A DNA stretch of 64,000 bases from GWF2-38-69 sp965228125 (GTDB lineage: Bacteria > Verrucomicrobiota > Lentisphaeria > Victivallales > GWF2-38-69): positions 62,001 to 126,000 of the forward strand of contig OZ245791.1 of NCBI GenBank assembly GCA_965228125.1, given 5' to 3'. Numbering within the stretch: position 1 is the first letter of the stretch; every line of letters starts with the position of its first letter. This document shows positions 53,082 to 62,512 of this stretch, in pieces. Both the position numbers and the translations under genes were made by a program. The notes below the pieces were generated by a model. The model was not told the origin of the DNA. It did not search any database and was given only the letters and a program-made list of their open reading frames with translations.

Positions 53082-53176
53082 CCGAAATACCAGCCAACAA
53101 ATGCAACCCTTTGAACTTCTGCTATAATGCAAAAAGAAATAATGTGAAACAATAAAATTCTCCAGGAACTTGACCA

Positions 53177-53974
53177 ATGAAGCAAGATAGCATGTTGAGG
53201 ATTTTGTCCTTAATAATCATCGCTGCAATTGTTGTATTTTTGTCAGGATGCAGAACCCCGTTGCCAAAAGACACAATAAACATCCCTGAAGCGTATAAGG
53301 ACAAAATGACAACAAAAGCAGATGGCTCAGGACTCAGATCCGGCTGGGCAAACATTGAAGCAATAAAAAAGTATAATAGAATAATGCTTAATTCCAAACT
53401 TAGCTCACCTATGTACAAAAATACATGGTGGGAGAATGATAATGTCAGGCGGCTATTTTACTCGCAGAAAGAGGACACCTTATATGTCGAGAATTATATG
53501 ACTACCGCATTCAACAACGCCCTTGCTAACAGCCAGGAGTTTCAAGCTGCCATTTTCCCTGGCGATCAAACTATGACCATGAATGTGTATCTTACTCAGG
53601 TAGTAGCCAATAAAATCATTCTCGGTACGCTGGCTAATTTTCTCTACCCTTCTCCGATCGGTTTGATTCTTATTCCAATCAAACTTGCCGTACAGAGTTC
53701 CATGGGCAATCAAGGAGGCTCTGTATCCGTTGAAATAGTTATTACCGATTCTCAGACAGGCGGAATACTTGCCGTACTTGCCAGCAGAGAAAAAGGCCCT
53801 ACCGCGGTCTTTGATTCAAACAGGTTCTTTGCTTATGCTAATGTAAGAAATATTATCAACATATGGTCTTGTGATGTCATTTCTATGCTGGATCAGATCA
53901 AGGAAGGAGTACAAGATCCAAAACCGCCTAAGGTAATCCCTAGCTGGCTGTTTATAAGAATTATAGCAGATTAA
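53177..53974 (+). CDS. DUF3313-like lipoprotein
   Basis: This 265-residue lipoprotein has a signal ending FLSGC (Cys25). The remaining sequence resembles DUF3313-type lipoproteins (TMNVYLTQVVANK, SVSVEIVITDSQTGGILAVLASREKG). Its role is unknown. It stands alone between hcp and the phosphatase-like gene. Confidence 0.72.
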   Translation: MKQDSMLRILSLIIIAAIVVFLSGCRTPLPKDTINIPEAYKDKMTTKADGSGLRSGWANIEAIKKYNRIMLNSKLSSPMYKNTWWENDNVRRLFYSQKEDTLYVENYMTTAFNNALANSQEFQAAIFPGDQTMTMNVYLTQVVANKIILGTLANFLYPSPIGLILIPIKLAVQSSMGNQGGSVSVEIVITDSQTGGILAVLASREKGPTAVFDSNRFFAYANVRNIINIWSCDVISMLDQIKEGVQDPKPPKVIPSWLFIRIIAD

Positions 53975-53997
53975 GACATACCAAAAACAATAATTAA

Positions 53998-54867
53998 ATG
54001 GAAGTTTCCCCATCAATGAATTCTTGGAACCCCGACAAAATCATAGAAATACTAATAGAATCTGCCAAAATAGCGCTACTCTATTACGATAAACCCAAAA
54101 AAGAAATTAAAGAGGACTTAAGCTTAGTTACGATAGCAGATAAGGCCATAGAAAATAAAATGGCAGAGTACTTTGATGATCCTGATAAAAATTCTTACAT
54201 GATTGGAGAAGAGACAGTTAATCAGAAAGATAAAGCATATCTTAACAAAGCGCTAAACCACACGGCCTGGATAGTAGACCCCATTGACGGCACAGTCCCG
54301 TATGCTAACGGACTGTCCTACTGGGGAATTTCTGTCGGCTACGCAGAAAAAGGCATTATCAGAGAAGGCGCAATATATTTCCCTCTAACTAAAGATATGT
54401 TTATAACCAACGGGACAAAGGTCTTTCTGGGAAAAGTGGATCCTGACTCAGGGGAAACTCATCTCTTGAAAACTTTCAATGAACTAACTAAGCCTGATAT
54501 GTCGGTGAATAAATACGACATTGTAGTTTTAACTCAAACTTTTGCAAAACACGGCAAAATTAATATTTCCAATCCAGTGTTGGTTTTATGTTGCGCCACT
54601 GCCTCTTTTTGTTTTACAGCATCTGGAAAATTTATGTCTTATTCAGGTTCAAATATCAAACTGTGGGATTACGCTGCATCTTTGGCTGTTTTAAAAAAAT
54701 TAGGCTTCAAAATGACCTTTCTGGACAATACGGAAATGTCTGAAAAGATAAGTTCCAATCATGACACGGACACCAATAGCTCAATTAACTTCGCTATCAG
54801 AGGAAAAGTGACCATAGGAGCTACTCAAGAGATTGTCAGATATATAACAGATAATATTGATCTGTAA
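53998..54867 (+). CDS. Inositol monophosphatase-family enzyme (CysQ/IMPase)
   Basis: This 289-residue protein has the family motifs GEE (about residue 75), WIVDPIDGT (about 97-105) and SGSNIKLWDYAA (about 219-230), which bind three metal ions. The family cleaves inositol phosphates or 3'-phosphoadenosine 5'-phosphate. A role in clearing PAP from the sulfotransferase is possible but the gene is far away. The start may be the first ATG or the internal ATG at 54016; ribosome-site evidence is weak. Confidence 0.85.
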   Translation: MEVSPSMNSWNPDKIIEILIESAKIALLYYDKPKKEIKEDLSLVTIADKAIENKMAEYFDDPDKNSYMIGEETVNQKDKAYLNKALNHTAWIVDPIDGTVPYANGLSYWGISVGYAEKGIIREGAIYFPLTKDMFITNGTKVFLGKVDPDSGETHLLKTFNELTKPDMSVNKYDIVVLTQTFAKHGKINISNPVLVLCCATASFCFTASGKFMSYSGSNIKLWDYAASLAVLKKLGFKMTFLDNTEMSEKISSNHDTDTNSSINFAIRGKVTIGATQEIVRYITDNIDL

Positions 54868-54916
54868 CATGCCCAATAGACAAAGAACTACCGGAAACAA
54901 TCAAGGTTCGTATCTA

Positions 54917-55750
54917 TTACTTCTTCTCACAATCGATTACAGCAAAAGGAACACTCAACTTAAAAAATCCGTCTATTCCTGCCTTTTTGTTCATCCTGTT
55001 TTCTGTTTCTTTAAATATCTCCACCTGCCTGTTTGCAGGGATTAAATTTTTCCAGCTATCCATAAAGGCCAAACGAATAAAAAAATAATTCAACATAGTC
55101 GTCCCGTCGGCAAATTTATATTCAAATTTGTCCTCAATAACATCTCGCACCACAAAATTATTTTTCTCGAGTAAAAAAGCAATCTCATTCAAAGGCCTTC
55201 TCTTTTCGTAGATGTGTCTCTCCATATTTTCTATGCTGGCATGAAGGCTTCTCTCCAATAAGACCTGCTTCAAAATTTCATAAAACTCGGTCATTGTCGT
55301 ATCTAAATTCATAGCCAGCAGGAACTGTCCCTTGCTTTTTATCACTCTGGAACATTCTGATAATACTTTGTTCAAATCACTTACATTGTTTATCCCGTTA
55401 TTACTTACTATTAAGTCGACCGTACCGTCACCCAACGGAATGGACTCGGCCACACCTTCAATAATTCCAGTATTTTTTATTCCATAAAAATCAATTTTCT
55501 TTTGGGTTCTTTTTATTGCGGCCTTCCAGGGATCTATCCCATAAACCTTACAAGAATCCCCCAAACGCATGGCAAGTTCGGTAAATGGGAACCCTGCCCC
55601 AAATCCAATATCCAACACTGTAATGTTTTTTCTGATTTTAACGTATTCCAACAGTTTTAGCCCAAATGGCGCAGACCATACCGGAGTCTCATCAAGCACT
55701 TCAACAAGCTCATCCGATTCAAGATCAAATTTTGTGTTCAAATATTTCAT
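54917..55750 (-). CDS. Class I SAM-dependent methyltransferase
   Basis: This 277-residue protein has the SAM motif VLDIGFGAGFPFTELA (about residues 45-60), then GIDPW and the motif VDLIVSNNGIN. It is a small-molecule or lipid methyltransferase of the UbiE-like broad class; no target can be named. It is monocistronic. Confidence 0.9.
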   Translation of the reverse strand: MKYLNTKFDLESDELVEVLDETPVWSAPFGLKLLEYVKIRKNITVLDIGFGAGFPFTELAMRLGDSCKVYGIDPWKAAIKRTQKKIDFYGIKNTGIIEGVAESIPLGDGTVDLIVSNNGINNVSDLNKVLSECSRVIKSKGQFLLAMNLDTTMTEFYEILKQVLLERSLHASIENMERHIYEKRRPLNEIAFLLEKNNFVVRDVIEDKFEYKFADGTTMLNYFFIRLAFMDSWKNLIPANRQVEIFKETENRMNKKAGIDGFFKLSVPFAVIDCEKK

Positions 55751-55757
55751 TATGACT

Positions 55758-55794
55758 TAAAGTAACTGTTGATGTTTTCAGATAACGTCTTTCC
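55758..55794 (+). repeat. 37-bp direct repeat, left copy
   Basis: Starts taaagtaactgttgatg and ends cgtctttcc; identical to 57515-57551. A weaker AT-rich match (ctgaaacacattttttat against cttaaaacacttttttat) follows in both. Confidence 0.85.
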
Positions 55795-55936
55795 CCTGAA
55801 ACACATTTTTTATCCCAGTATAGTCCCACAGAAACAATCTACGACTCAATTTTAAGAACATTTTGAGTTTAAGCAATCGTAATTCCAAGAATACCCATTT
55901 TGAAAATTTCATTTTATTAAACTTGAGCTGTCCCAT
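55778..55936 (-). pseudogene. Possible N-terminal remnant of a transposase
   Basis: The frame from an ATG at 55936 reads MGQLKFNKMKFSKWVF and ends in the direct repeat. A 'MGQL' start followed by a basic helical region is seen in some IS transposases, but the match is weak. It overlaps one repeat copy and could belong to the same IS debris as the IS5-like fragment. Confidence 0.3.
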
Positions 55937-56027
55937 AACATTTAACAAGACTGAAAAGATCCGGACAATTCCATATGGCTCTGAACTGCTCCATGTTGGC
56001 ATTGGATCAAAGGTAAGCTCTTTTGAT

Positions 56028-56768
56028 TCAGTTTATCCAGTTTAAATTATTATAAACGCCATCCCAAAACATATACTCAAGCTTCATTGCCGTTTCGAAC
56101 ACATGTCTCATTTTTTTCCTGTTCTCCGCTGTAGTTTCATTCATATAGACGTTCACTAGATCAACAAGCGTTTTTGTATCGCTTGTTTCCCATGATACTG
56201 ATCCGTAACCGTCAATCCATTCCCGATATTTGTTATTCTCTACTTGTTTTGAGTTTTTCATATCGGTGCCGATCTGGTAATAAATCCAATTACATGGCAA
56301 TGTCGCGATTAGTCCAACTTCAAACGGTTCAAGTGCTGCAGTTTTTATAAGAAAAGAGTTATAAAACTCAGTAGAGGGATAAGGAGTTGAATTTTTTAAC
56401 TCTACTTTTGTGATGTTAAATTTTTTAAAAAAAACAGTGTGGATTTCATTAATCTCTTCATCTATTCCTTTTATCAGCTCAGTTACAAACTTTATTCCGT
56501 TCTCATCTGTTGCTTTTGAGAGCAATATTCCATAAACTTTTCTGTAGTTTTGAAGGAAAAAATAATCCTGAATTATGTAATTTTTGAACACTTGCTCATC
56601 CAGTGTCCCGTTCAACAACTCCTTGTTAAACGGCATATTCAATATCTTCTGGTACAAAGGGCGGTTGTCATTCCAGATTTCCTGTGTGTAATTTCTAGCG
56701 TAGGCCTCAAAGGAAGTAATCACGAGAAGCGAAAAGAGTAATAGTTTTTTTGCATAATTAAGGTTCAT
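56028..56768 (-). CDS. TenA-family protein with an N-terminal export signal
   Basis: This 246-residue protein has a clear signal peptide (KKLLLFSLLVITSFEAYA) followed by a TenA/thiaminase-II fold: FKNYIIQDYFFLQNYRKVYG, TLPCNWIYYQIG with the expected nucleophilic Cys, and YGSVSWE near the C-terminus. TenA proteins hydrolyse aminopyrimidines in thiamine salvage and are usually cytoplasmic, so export is unusual. It lies between IS debris. Confidence 0.85.
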   Translation of the reverse strand: MNLNYAKKLLLFSLLVITSFEAYARNYTQEIWNDNRPLYQKILNMPFNKELLNGTLDEQVFKNYIIQDYFFLQNYRKVYGILLSKATDENGIKFVTELIKGIDEEINEIHTVFFKKFNITKVELKNSTPYPSTEFYNSFLIKTAALEPFEVGLIATLPCNWIYYQIGTDMKNSKQVENNKYREWIDGYGSVSWETSDTKTLVDLVNVYMNETTAENRKKMRHVFETAMKLEYMFWDGVYNNLNWIN

Positions 56769-57070
56769 AAACGACTCCTAATTTAGTAAATTTGTAGGCA
56801 TATCAGCCATATCTTTTTGCATCTAAAACATAGCCGCAATCCTGGCGACCATTGAAATACATAATAGGTATATTGCTCAAAAACTTCAAGAACTGCAACG
56901 GGTTAGTTAAAAATAAAACAACCAAGCCCGCAAGATATCCCTCCTCCCCCACTTCTTAAAAATATTTCAGCCTTTATGGGCGAGAACTGACTGTGATTAC
57001 TTAATAGGAACGCCTGAAACTATATTAGCGCCAATTAGTGAAGATTAGCGGTTGGAAAGCTTCTATATGA
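56769..57070. other. Gene-free interval between tenA-like gene and IS remnant
   Basis: I see no coding sequence or clear RNA in this stretch. The promoter of the tenA-like gene should lie at its left end, but boxes are not clear. Confidence 0.5.
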
Positions 57071-57479
57071 TTTAGAGTTTGGTTCTATAGTCTGAAGCCA
57101 ACAGGTATTGAACTTGAGCAGGCCACCTCCTGCGACATGGGATACCGTAAACACGGATATGAAGGAAATTGTACAGTCCATATTGTTAAAAAAGGTACTA
57201 AAATCAACCAGGAGATGGTGGAAACGCCGATCAGCCATTGAACCTGTCATCGGTCATGTAAAACAGGATAACAGAATGGAATGCAACAGATTAAAAGGCA
57301 AGCTTGGCGACAAGTTAAATGCAATCCTCTCTGCATGTTGGTTTAACTTCAGAAAATTACTCAGGGCAATAGCCCTATTTTTTGTTTTCGTTTTAAAAAT
57401 GGCTGGTTTTGCATTTTGGACAGAAGAAAAATCTCATAGAAGGCTAACTTTTGCCTCCAATGGCGCTTATAATTTTTAA
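57071..57479 (+). pseudogene. IS5-family transposase 3' fragment with a frameshift
   Basis: The first frame reads PTGIELEQATSCDMGYRKHG and EGNCTVHIVKKGTK, the second RRSAIEPVIGHVKQDNRMEC and ILSACWFNFRKLLRAI. Together they form the C-terminal half of an IS5-type DDE transposase, with a shift between about 57195 and 57215. The N-terminal part is missing, so it is dead. Confidence 0.87.
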
Positions 57480-57514
57480 GTAAAATTCTTAAAAATAAGG
57501 TTTTTCAAGATCAC

Positions 57515-57551
57515 TAAAGTAACTGTTGATGTTTTCAGATAACGTCTTTCC
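57515..57551 (+). repeat. 37-bp direct repeat, right copy
   Basis: Exact copy of 55758-55794, located 36 bases after the IS5-type fragment. It may be an IS end or a recombination relic. Confidence 0.85.
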
Positions 57552-57677
57552 ACTTAAAACACTTTTTTATATAAATAGTTTAAGGCAAACTCTAAATAGC
57601 AGCACTATGCCGGAATTCAATATCCAATCGAATCTATTTATCATTTCTTAAGATATTCTATATCACGAAACCCGGCC

Positions 57678-59006
57678 TCACATCATATCCAGCTTTTTGA
57701 GCTTGTTTATTAGTGTCCTTCGGCTTATGCCAAGAAGGTTTGCGGCCTTAGTTTGATTGCCATTAGTATTTTTCAGTGCGACTTTGATAGATGTCATTTC
57801 AGATTGTTCCAAAGTTAGCAGCTCTTCAATCTTTTCCCTATCGACATCATAAGATTGAGCATTTTTTCTTATATCAGGAGGGAGATGTTCTGGCATGATA
57901 AGCTCTGTTCTAGACAGAATTTTTGCCCTTTTCATAGCATTGGAAAGCTCTCTGACATTACCTGGCCATGTATAATTTTCCAAAAGTCTTATAGTGTTGG
58001 CAGAAAGTCGTTTTTGACTACCTTCAGAAGACTTAAGAAAATACCTGGCTAACGGGATAATATCATCTTTTCTGTTTCTGAGAGGAGGAACTTCAAGAGC
58101 TATTACATTGAGTCTGTAATATAAATCCATTCTAAAGCGGTTTTTCTTTATTTCAGACTCAAGAATCTTGTTGGTAGCTGTTATTATACGAACATCGGTT
58201 TCGGTCTCTCTGTCACTCCCCAAAGGACATACTTTTTTATTTTCAATGGCTCTTAAAAGTGAAGACTGTAGTTCAATAGGCATATCTCCTATTTCGTCCA
58301 GAAAAAGAGTTCCTTTATGTGATTCCCTGAATTTACCAAGTCTTGTCGAAACAGCTCCTGTGAAAGCGCCTTTTTCGTGTCCAAAGAGTTCACTGCCTAT
58401 AATATTGGCAGGTAACGAAGCACAATTCATTGTTAAAAGCGGCATTTTAGATCTCAAACTGTTTTTATGAATAAAAGAGGCAACGACTTCTTTTCCTGAA
58501 CCGCTTTCTCCAGTGATCAAAACCGTTACATCGCTTTTGGCTATTCTATAAGCATCATTAAATAGGTTCTGCATGACAGAGCTTTGAGCTATTATGCCTT
58601 CTAAACTATCTTTGGGAAATTCAAACTTCAGTAAAGGGCTTTTTATATTAAGTATATTGCTTACTGCTATTTTAAGTTCATCAAGATCGATAGGTTTTTC
58701 AAGATAATCAACAGCACCTAATTTCAAAGAATTCACAGCATCTCTGATGCTGGCATAGGCAGTGACCAAAAGAAATGGAAGTTCGGGATACATATCTTTT
58801 GCATTTCTTAAGAGTTCAATGCCATCCATATCTGCCATTTTTACATCAGATATTACTATAGAGGGTTTATTATTTTTTAATATAGAGAGAGCTTCTTCAG
58901 CAGAAGATGCCTCCATAACTTCAGTACCTAATTCTTTTAATGAACGGGAATAGAGTTCTCTTAAGGAAATTTCATCATCCACAACCAATGCAAGAGGTTT
59001 ATTCAT
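57678..59006 (-). CDS. NtrC-family sigma-54-dependent response regulator
   Basis: This protein of about 442 residues has a receiver domain (VVDDE, phosphorylated Asp in IVISDVKMADMDG, and KP in EKPIDL), a sigma-54 AAA+ domain (GESGSGKE, GAFTGA, LFLDEIGDMP), and a C-terminal Fis-type helix-turn-helix (GNQTKAANLLGISRRTLINKLKKL). I favour the ATG at 59006 beside the kinase stop; an in-frame GTG lies at 59018. It should activate sigma-54 promoters in response to the adjacent kinase. The MacAB-like genes to the right are possible targets. Confidence 0.94.
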   Translation of the reverse strand: MNKPLALVVDDEISLRELYSRSLKELGTEVMEASSAEEALSILKNNKPSIVISDVKMADMDGIELLRNAKDMYPELPFLLVTAYASIRDAVNSLKLGAVDYLEKPIDLDELKIAVSNILNIKSPLLKFEFPKDSLEGIIAQSSVMQNLFNDAYRIAKSDVTVLITGESGSGKEVVASFIHKNSLRSKMPLLTMNCASLPANIIGSELFGHEKGAFTGAVSTRLGKFRESHKGTLFLDEIGDMPIELQSSLLRAIENKKVCPLGSDRETETDVRIITATNKILESEIKKNRFRMDLYYRLNVIALEVPPLRNRKDDIIPLARYFLKSSEGSQKRLSANTIRLLENYTWPGNVRELSNAMKRAKILSRTELIMPEHLPPDIRKNAQSYDVDREKIEELLTLEQSEMTSIKVALKNTNGNQTKAANLLGISRRTLINKLKKLDMM

Positions 59007-59008
59007 AA

Positions 59009-60367
59009 TTAAATACACTTGATTTTTGAGATTTCGGTACGAGTACCTGTGTTAAGTTCTGAAGTCATATTTATTTCCCATCCGTGTTCTTCTACAAGTT
59101 TCTTAACAATTGCCAAACCTATACCATGGCCTTTATTATTGGCAGATACGTAAGGTTTAAAAATATTTTTTAATAATTCACTACTTACTCCGCTCCCGTT
59201 ATCGGCAATGATCAGGTGGGCGTAATTCTGCTTTTTTTTGAAGCTGATTTTAACAAAACCGCCGGACTTACAAGCCCGAATGCTATTCATTAATATGTTT
59301 ACTATTATCTGCTGAAAAAACTCCTTATCAGCTTCAATAGTTATATCATCAAGATCATGCTCCAACTTAAGGGTTTTATCGTCAAATTCAAACTGCATCA
59401 TATCAACGATTTCCATTACGGCTTCCACAGCGTTGATTCGATTCAATCTCGGAGTCCTACGCTTTGCATAATTTATAAAATCAGAAAGCCTTTCTGTGGT
59501 TATATCCGTCTGATCAATTATTTTTACAGCAAGGGTTTCAACTAATTTATTATCATCCTTATGCTGCACCATATTCTGAGCAAAACCTCTTATTATTCCT
59601 AGCGGATTTTTGACTTCATGGGCCAATCCGGCAGCTGTGAGGCCTAGTTCTTCCAACTTTTCAGTTTTGTTCTTGGCCTTTTCTAATTCAAATTTAAGAT
59701 TGTTATTTTTTATAAAATGTATCCAGGCCAAGACAAGAATAATAATACTTGCTAGGCTAATGAGATATGTTATAAGTAATTTGATATCTTCTTTCTTTAT
59801 TTGCTGAAGAAAAGATGCGGCATCCAAACCTAAAGTTATTTGTTGTTTGGATCCTCTAAAATCAAAAAACTTATCAGGAAAATCCTTAACCACCTTCTCA
59901 TCAAGAATCAACTTAAAAGGCATCTTGTTGCCATGAGGTGGTGGTGGTGGATGTTGTAAAAATTCAAAAGTCTTTGATCGATAGAATATATCACCGCAAA
60001 ATACCCCTAAAGTTTCCAATGCATTGCTGTTTACATTCTTGGGTGCAATCCCCATCTCAAACATCAGTTTTTCTCTGCTTTCTATACTGATGTACTGAAT
60101 CGAAGTTTTATGTACGACATTACTTAATATGAAGTCAAACATGAACCTATCTATTCTGCCTTCGAACATCTGAGTCTGAATGATACTTTTTACTGCTTCA
60201 AATATTACTTCCGATTCTTTGTAAACTATAGCTTCTGTTTGTTGTCTGAAAAGATTCCTCTCGTTATACGCCCAGGTGCCTACTAGAAAAGCGCAAAGCA
60301 ACCCCAGTAAAACAGGCAAAGCAATTTTTAATAATAAACTATTTTTAGTGCGTCTTATCATAAACAT
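59009..60367 (-). CDS. Membrane sensor histidine kinase with a HPPPPPH loop
   Basis: This 452-residue kinase has two membrane helices (about residues 13-31 and 198-218) around a periplasmic domain, then a HisKA domain with AAGLAHEVKNPLG and an ATPase with NSIRACKSGG, DNGSG and GHGIGLAIVK. The periplasmic domain contains QHPPPPPHGN, a proline run flanked by histidines, near residue 137. It resembles ZraS/HydH-type sensors; metal sensing is a hypothesis only. It is paired with the NtrC-type regulator. Confidence 0.92.
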   Translation of the reverse strand: MFMIRRTKNSLLLKIALPVLLGLLCAFLVGTWAYNERNLFRQQTEAIVYKESEVIFEAVKSIIQTQMFEGRIDRFMFDFILSNVVHKTSIQYISIESREKLMFEMGIAPKNVNSNALETLGVFCGDIFYRSKTFEFLQHPPPPPHGNKMPFKLILDEKVVKDFPDKFFDFRGSKQQITLGLDAASFLQQIKKEDIKLLITYLISLASIIILVLAWIHFIKNNNLKFELEKAKNKTEKLEELGLTAAGLAHEVKNPLGIIRGFAQNMVQHKDDNKLVETLAVKIIDQTDITTERLSDFINYAKRRTPRLNRINAVEAVMEIVDMMQFEFDDKTLKLEHDLDDITIEADKEFFQQIIVNILMNSIRACKSGGFVKISFKKKQNYAHLIIADNGSGVSSELLKNIFKPYVSANNKGHGIGLAIVKKLVEEHGWEINMTSELNTGTRTEISKIKCI

Positions 60368-60438
60368 TTATATTATTTGTATCTTTTAGGGCAATAATAT
60401 AACATGAAACACCGTTAAAACAGCAATAAGGAATACTG

Positions 60439-61806
60439 CTATTCATATCTCAAAGCTTCTATCGGATCAAGTCTTGAAGCCTTCCAGGCAGGATAGTATC
60501 CAAATATCACTCCAACGGAAACAGAAACTGCTACTGCCAAAGTTATAGCACCCCATGAAATCATGATAGGCCACTTCAATACATGCTCAACCAAGAGAGA
60601 TGAGCCGCTGCCTAGTAGTACTCCGACTATACCTCCTGTAATGCACATAAGCACGGCCTCCATAAGAAATTGACTTAAGATATCGTACTGCTTAGCTCCT
60701 ACTGACATCCTTAATCCTATTTCTCTAGTTCTCTCCGATACGCAAACGAGCATAATATTCATTATACCTATGCCGCCTATAACAAGAGAAATAATCGATA
60801 CACATAACAAAAGCCTTGTAATAGCCTTGGTACTGCTGGAAAGGGATTCTTCCAATTCAGATAAACTACGAATAGTAAAGTCATTTTCAGCCCCATCTTC
60901 AATATGATGCCTTATCTTGAGTACTTTCGTTATTTCCTGTATAGCTTTGCTTACTTCATTGCTGGAACGACCAGACAGGACTATTTGATCAATATTGGCA
61001 AACCTCGCATACAAAAGATGATTGGATATCCGGGATTCTGACTGTTCAGGGTAAAAGTCTGTTTCACTGTTACTATAAAGCCCCCTTGAACTGGTACTTG
61101 AAGTACTGCTTGAAGTACTGCTCTGATTGGTATTTGAGAGCGAAGAATTGGCAACTCTATATTTTATGGAAGTCCATGGCGCAAGCACGACATCGTCCTG
61201 ATCCATTCCCATCATATTGGCTCCTTTCGGCTTTAAAACACCAATTACTTTAAAAGGGACATTCATTATACGTATCTCTTTGCCTATAGGAGATTTTCCA
61301 TTGAATAATTCTTTAACTATCGTCTGTCCGACCAAGCAGACCCTATTTGCATTCATGACATCACTGTCAGAAAAAACACGCCCCTTAGACAATTGCTTCC
61401 AGTTCTGTACATCTAAGTAATCCAGAGTAGTGCCATATATTGAAGACGGAACCCAGTTCTTATTGCCATAGACTACCTGAGTTCTGGATTGTATTACAGG
61501 AGCCGCATCCAGAACAGAAGGGCACTCTTTTCTAATGGCGTCACTGTCCTGAGGAGTGAGTGTTTTTAAACTTCCTGATCCAAAAGTCACACCAGCATTA
61601 TTGGCAGATCCTGGAAAAACTATAATGGTATTAGCTCCCATACTGGCTATGGATTTCTGAATTGAGTATGAAGACCCCTGACCTATTGCCATCATTGTGA
61701 TCACAGATGCTATCCCAATCATTATGCCCAAAGTTGTAAGCATGGCCCTCATAAGGTTTCGTTCCATGGATTTCAAAGAAGAAAATATTATTTTATCAAG
61801 CTTCAT
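60439..61806 (-). CDS. MacB-type ABC permease
   Basis: This 455-residue membrane protein has the MacB/FtsX arrangement: one N-terminal helix (AMLTTLGIMIGIASVITMMAI), a large periplasmic domain, and three C-terminal helices with SERTREIGLRMSVGA between. A serine-rich linker (NTNQSSTSSSTSSTSS region) sits in the periplasmic part. It forms a transporter with the ATPase encoded upstream, whose end overlaps by 11 bases. Confidence 0.93.
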   Translation of the reverse strand: MKLDKIIFSSLKSMERNLMRAMLTTLGIMIGIASVITMMAIGQGSSYSIQKSIASMGANTIIVFPGSANNAGVTFGSGSLKTLTPQDSDAIRKECPSVLDAAPVIQSRTQVVYGNKNWVPSSIYGTTLDYLDVQNWKQLSKGRVFSDSDVMNANRVCLVGQTIVKELFNGKSPIGKEIRIMNVPFKVIGVLKPKGANMMGMDQDDVVLAPWTSIKYRVANSSLSNTNQSSTSSSTSSTSSRGLYSNSETDFYPEQSESRISNHLLYARFANIDQIVLSGRSSNEVSKAIQEITKVLKIRHHIEDGAENDFTIRSLSELEESLSSSTKAITRLLLCVSIISLVIGGIGIMNIMLVCVSERTREIGLRMSVGAKQYDILSQFLMEAVLMCITGGIVGVLLGSGSSLLVEHVLKWPIMISWGAITLAVAVSVSVGVIFGYYPAWKASRLDPIEALRYE

Positions 61807-62512
61807 TTGTCATACTCTCACTTTGCGCAACAATCACACCATCTATAATGCGTATTGTTCTTTGTGCGTAGTTTGCAACATTAATATCATGAGTCACAAG
61901 GATAATTGTCATGCCTTTTTCACGATTTAACTCTTTAAATGTATTCAAAACTTCTACACCTGTTTTAGAATCCAAATTGCCTGTAGGCTCATCCGCGAAC
62001 AGTACATGAGGATTATTTATCATGGAGCGGGCAATAGCTACTCGCTGTTGCTGCCCACCTGAAAGTTGAGACGGTTCATGGTGAATTCGATTTTCTAAGC
62101 CGAAAAGGGAAAGAAGATATTCTCCTTTTTTGTGCATTTCTCTATAGGAATACCTCTCGTCTGCATAAGAGAGAGGCATTATTACATTACCTATAGCCGA
62201 AGTACGAGGCAATAAATTGAAGCTTTGAAAAACAAAACCTATTTTCCTGTTTCTTATAGCAGCTCTTCTGTCATTGGAAGCTTTTGATAGATTTTCGCCA
62301 TCAAACCAATATCCTCCTGAAGTAGGCCTGTCCAAACATCCCAATATATGCATCAACGTGCTTTTCCCAGATCCCGAAGCCCCCATCAAAGCAACAAATT
62401 CGCCTTTAAAAACACTCAGAGAAACTCCTTTTAGCACAGGCACATTCAGTTCGCCTTTGCTGTATGTCTTGTAAACATCTTTTACTTTTATCAACTCCAT
62501 AGTCTTTTTCAC
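61796..62512 (-). CDS. MacB/LolD-type ABC ATPase
   Basis: This 238-residue ATPase has Walker A GASGSGKST, signature LSGGQQQR and Walker B LFADEPTGNLD, and the VTHD switch. It belongs to the LolD/MacB mechanotransmission class. It overlaps the adaptor gene (ATGA-type) and the permease gene, so all three are coupled. Confidence 0.95.
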   Translation of the reverse strand: MKKTMELIKVKDVYKTYSKGELNVPVLKGVSLSVFKGEFVALMGASGSGKSTLMHILGCLDRPTSGGYWFDGENLSKASNDRRAAIRNRKIGFVFQSFNLLPRTSAIGNVIMPLSYADERYSYREMHKKGEYLLSLFGLENRIHHEPSQLSGGQQQRVAIARSMINNPHVLFADEPTGNLDSKTGVEVLNTFKELNREKGMTIILVTHDINVANYAQRTIRIIDGVIVAQSESMTNEA

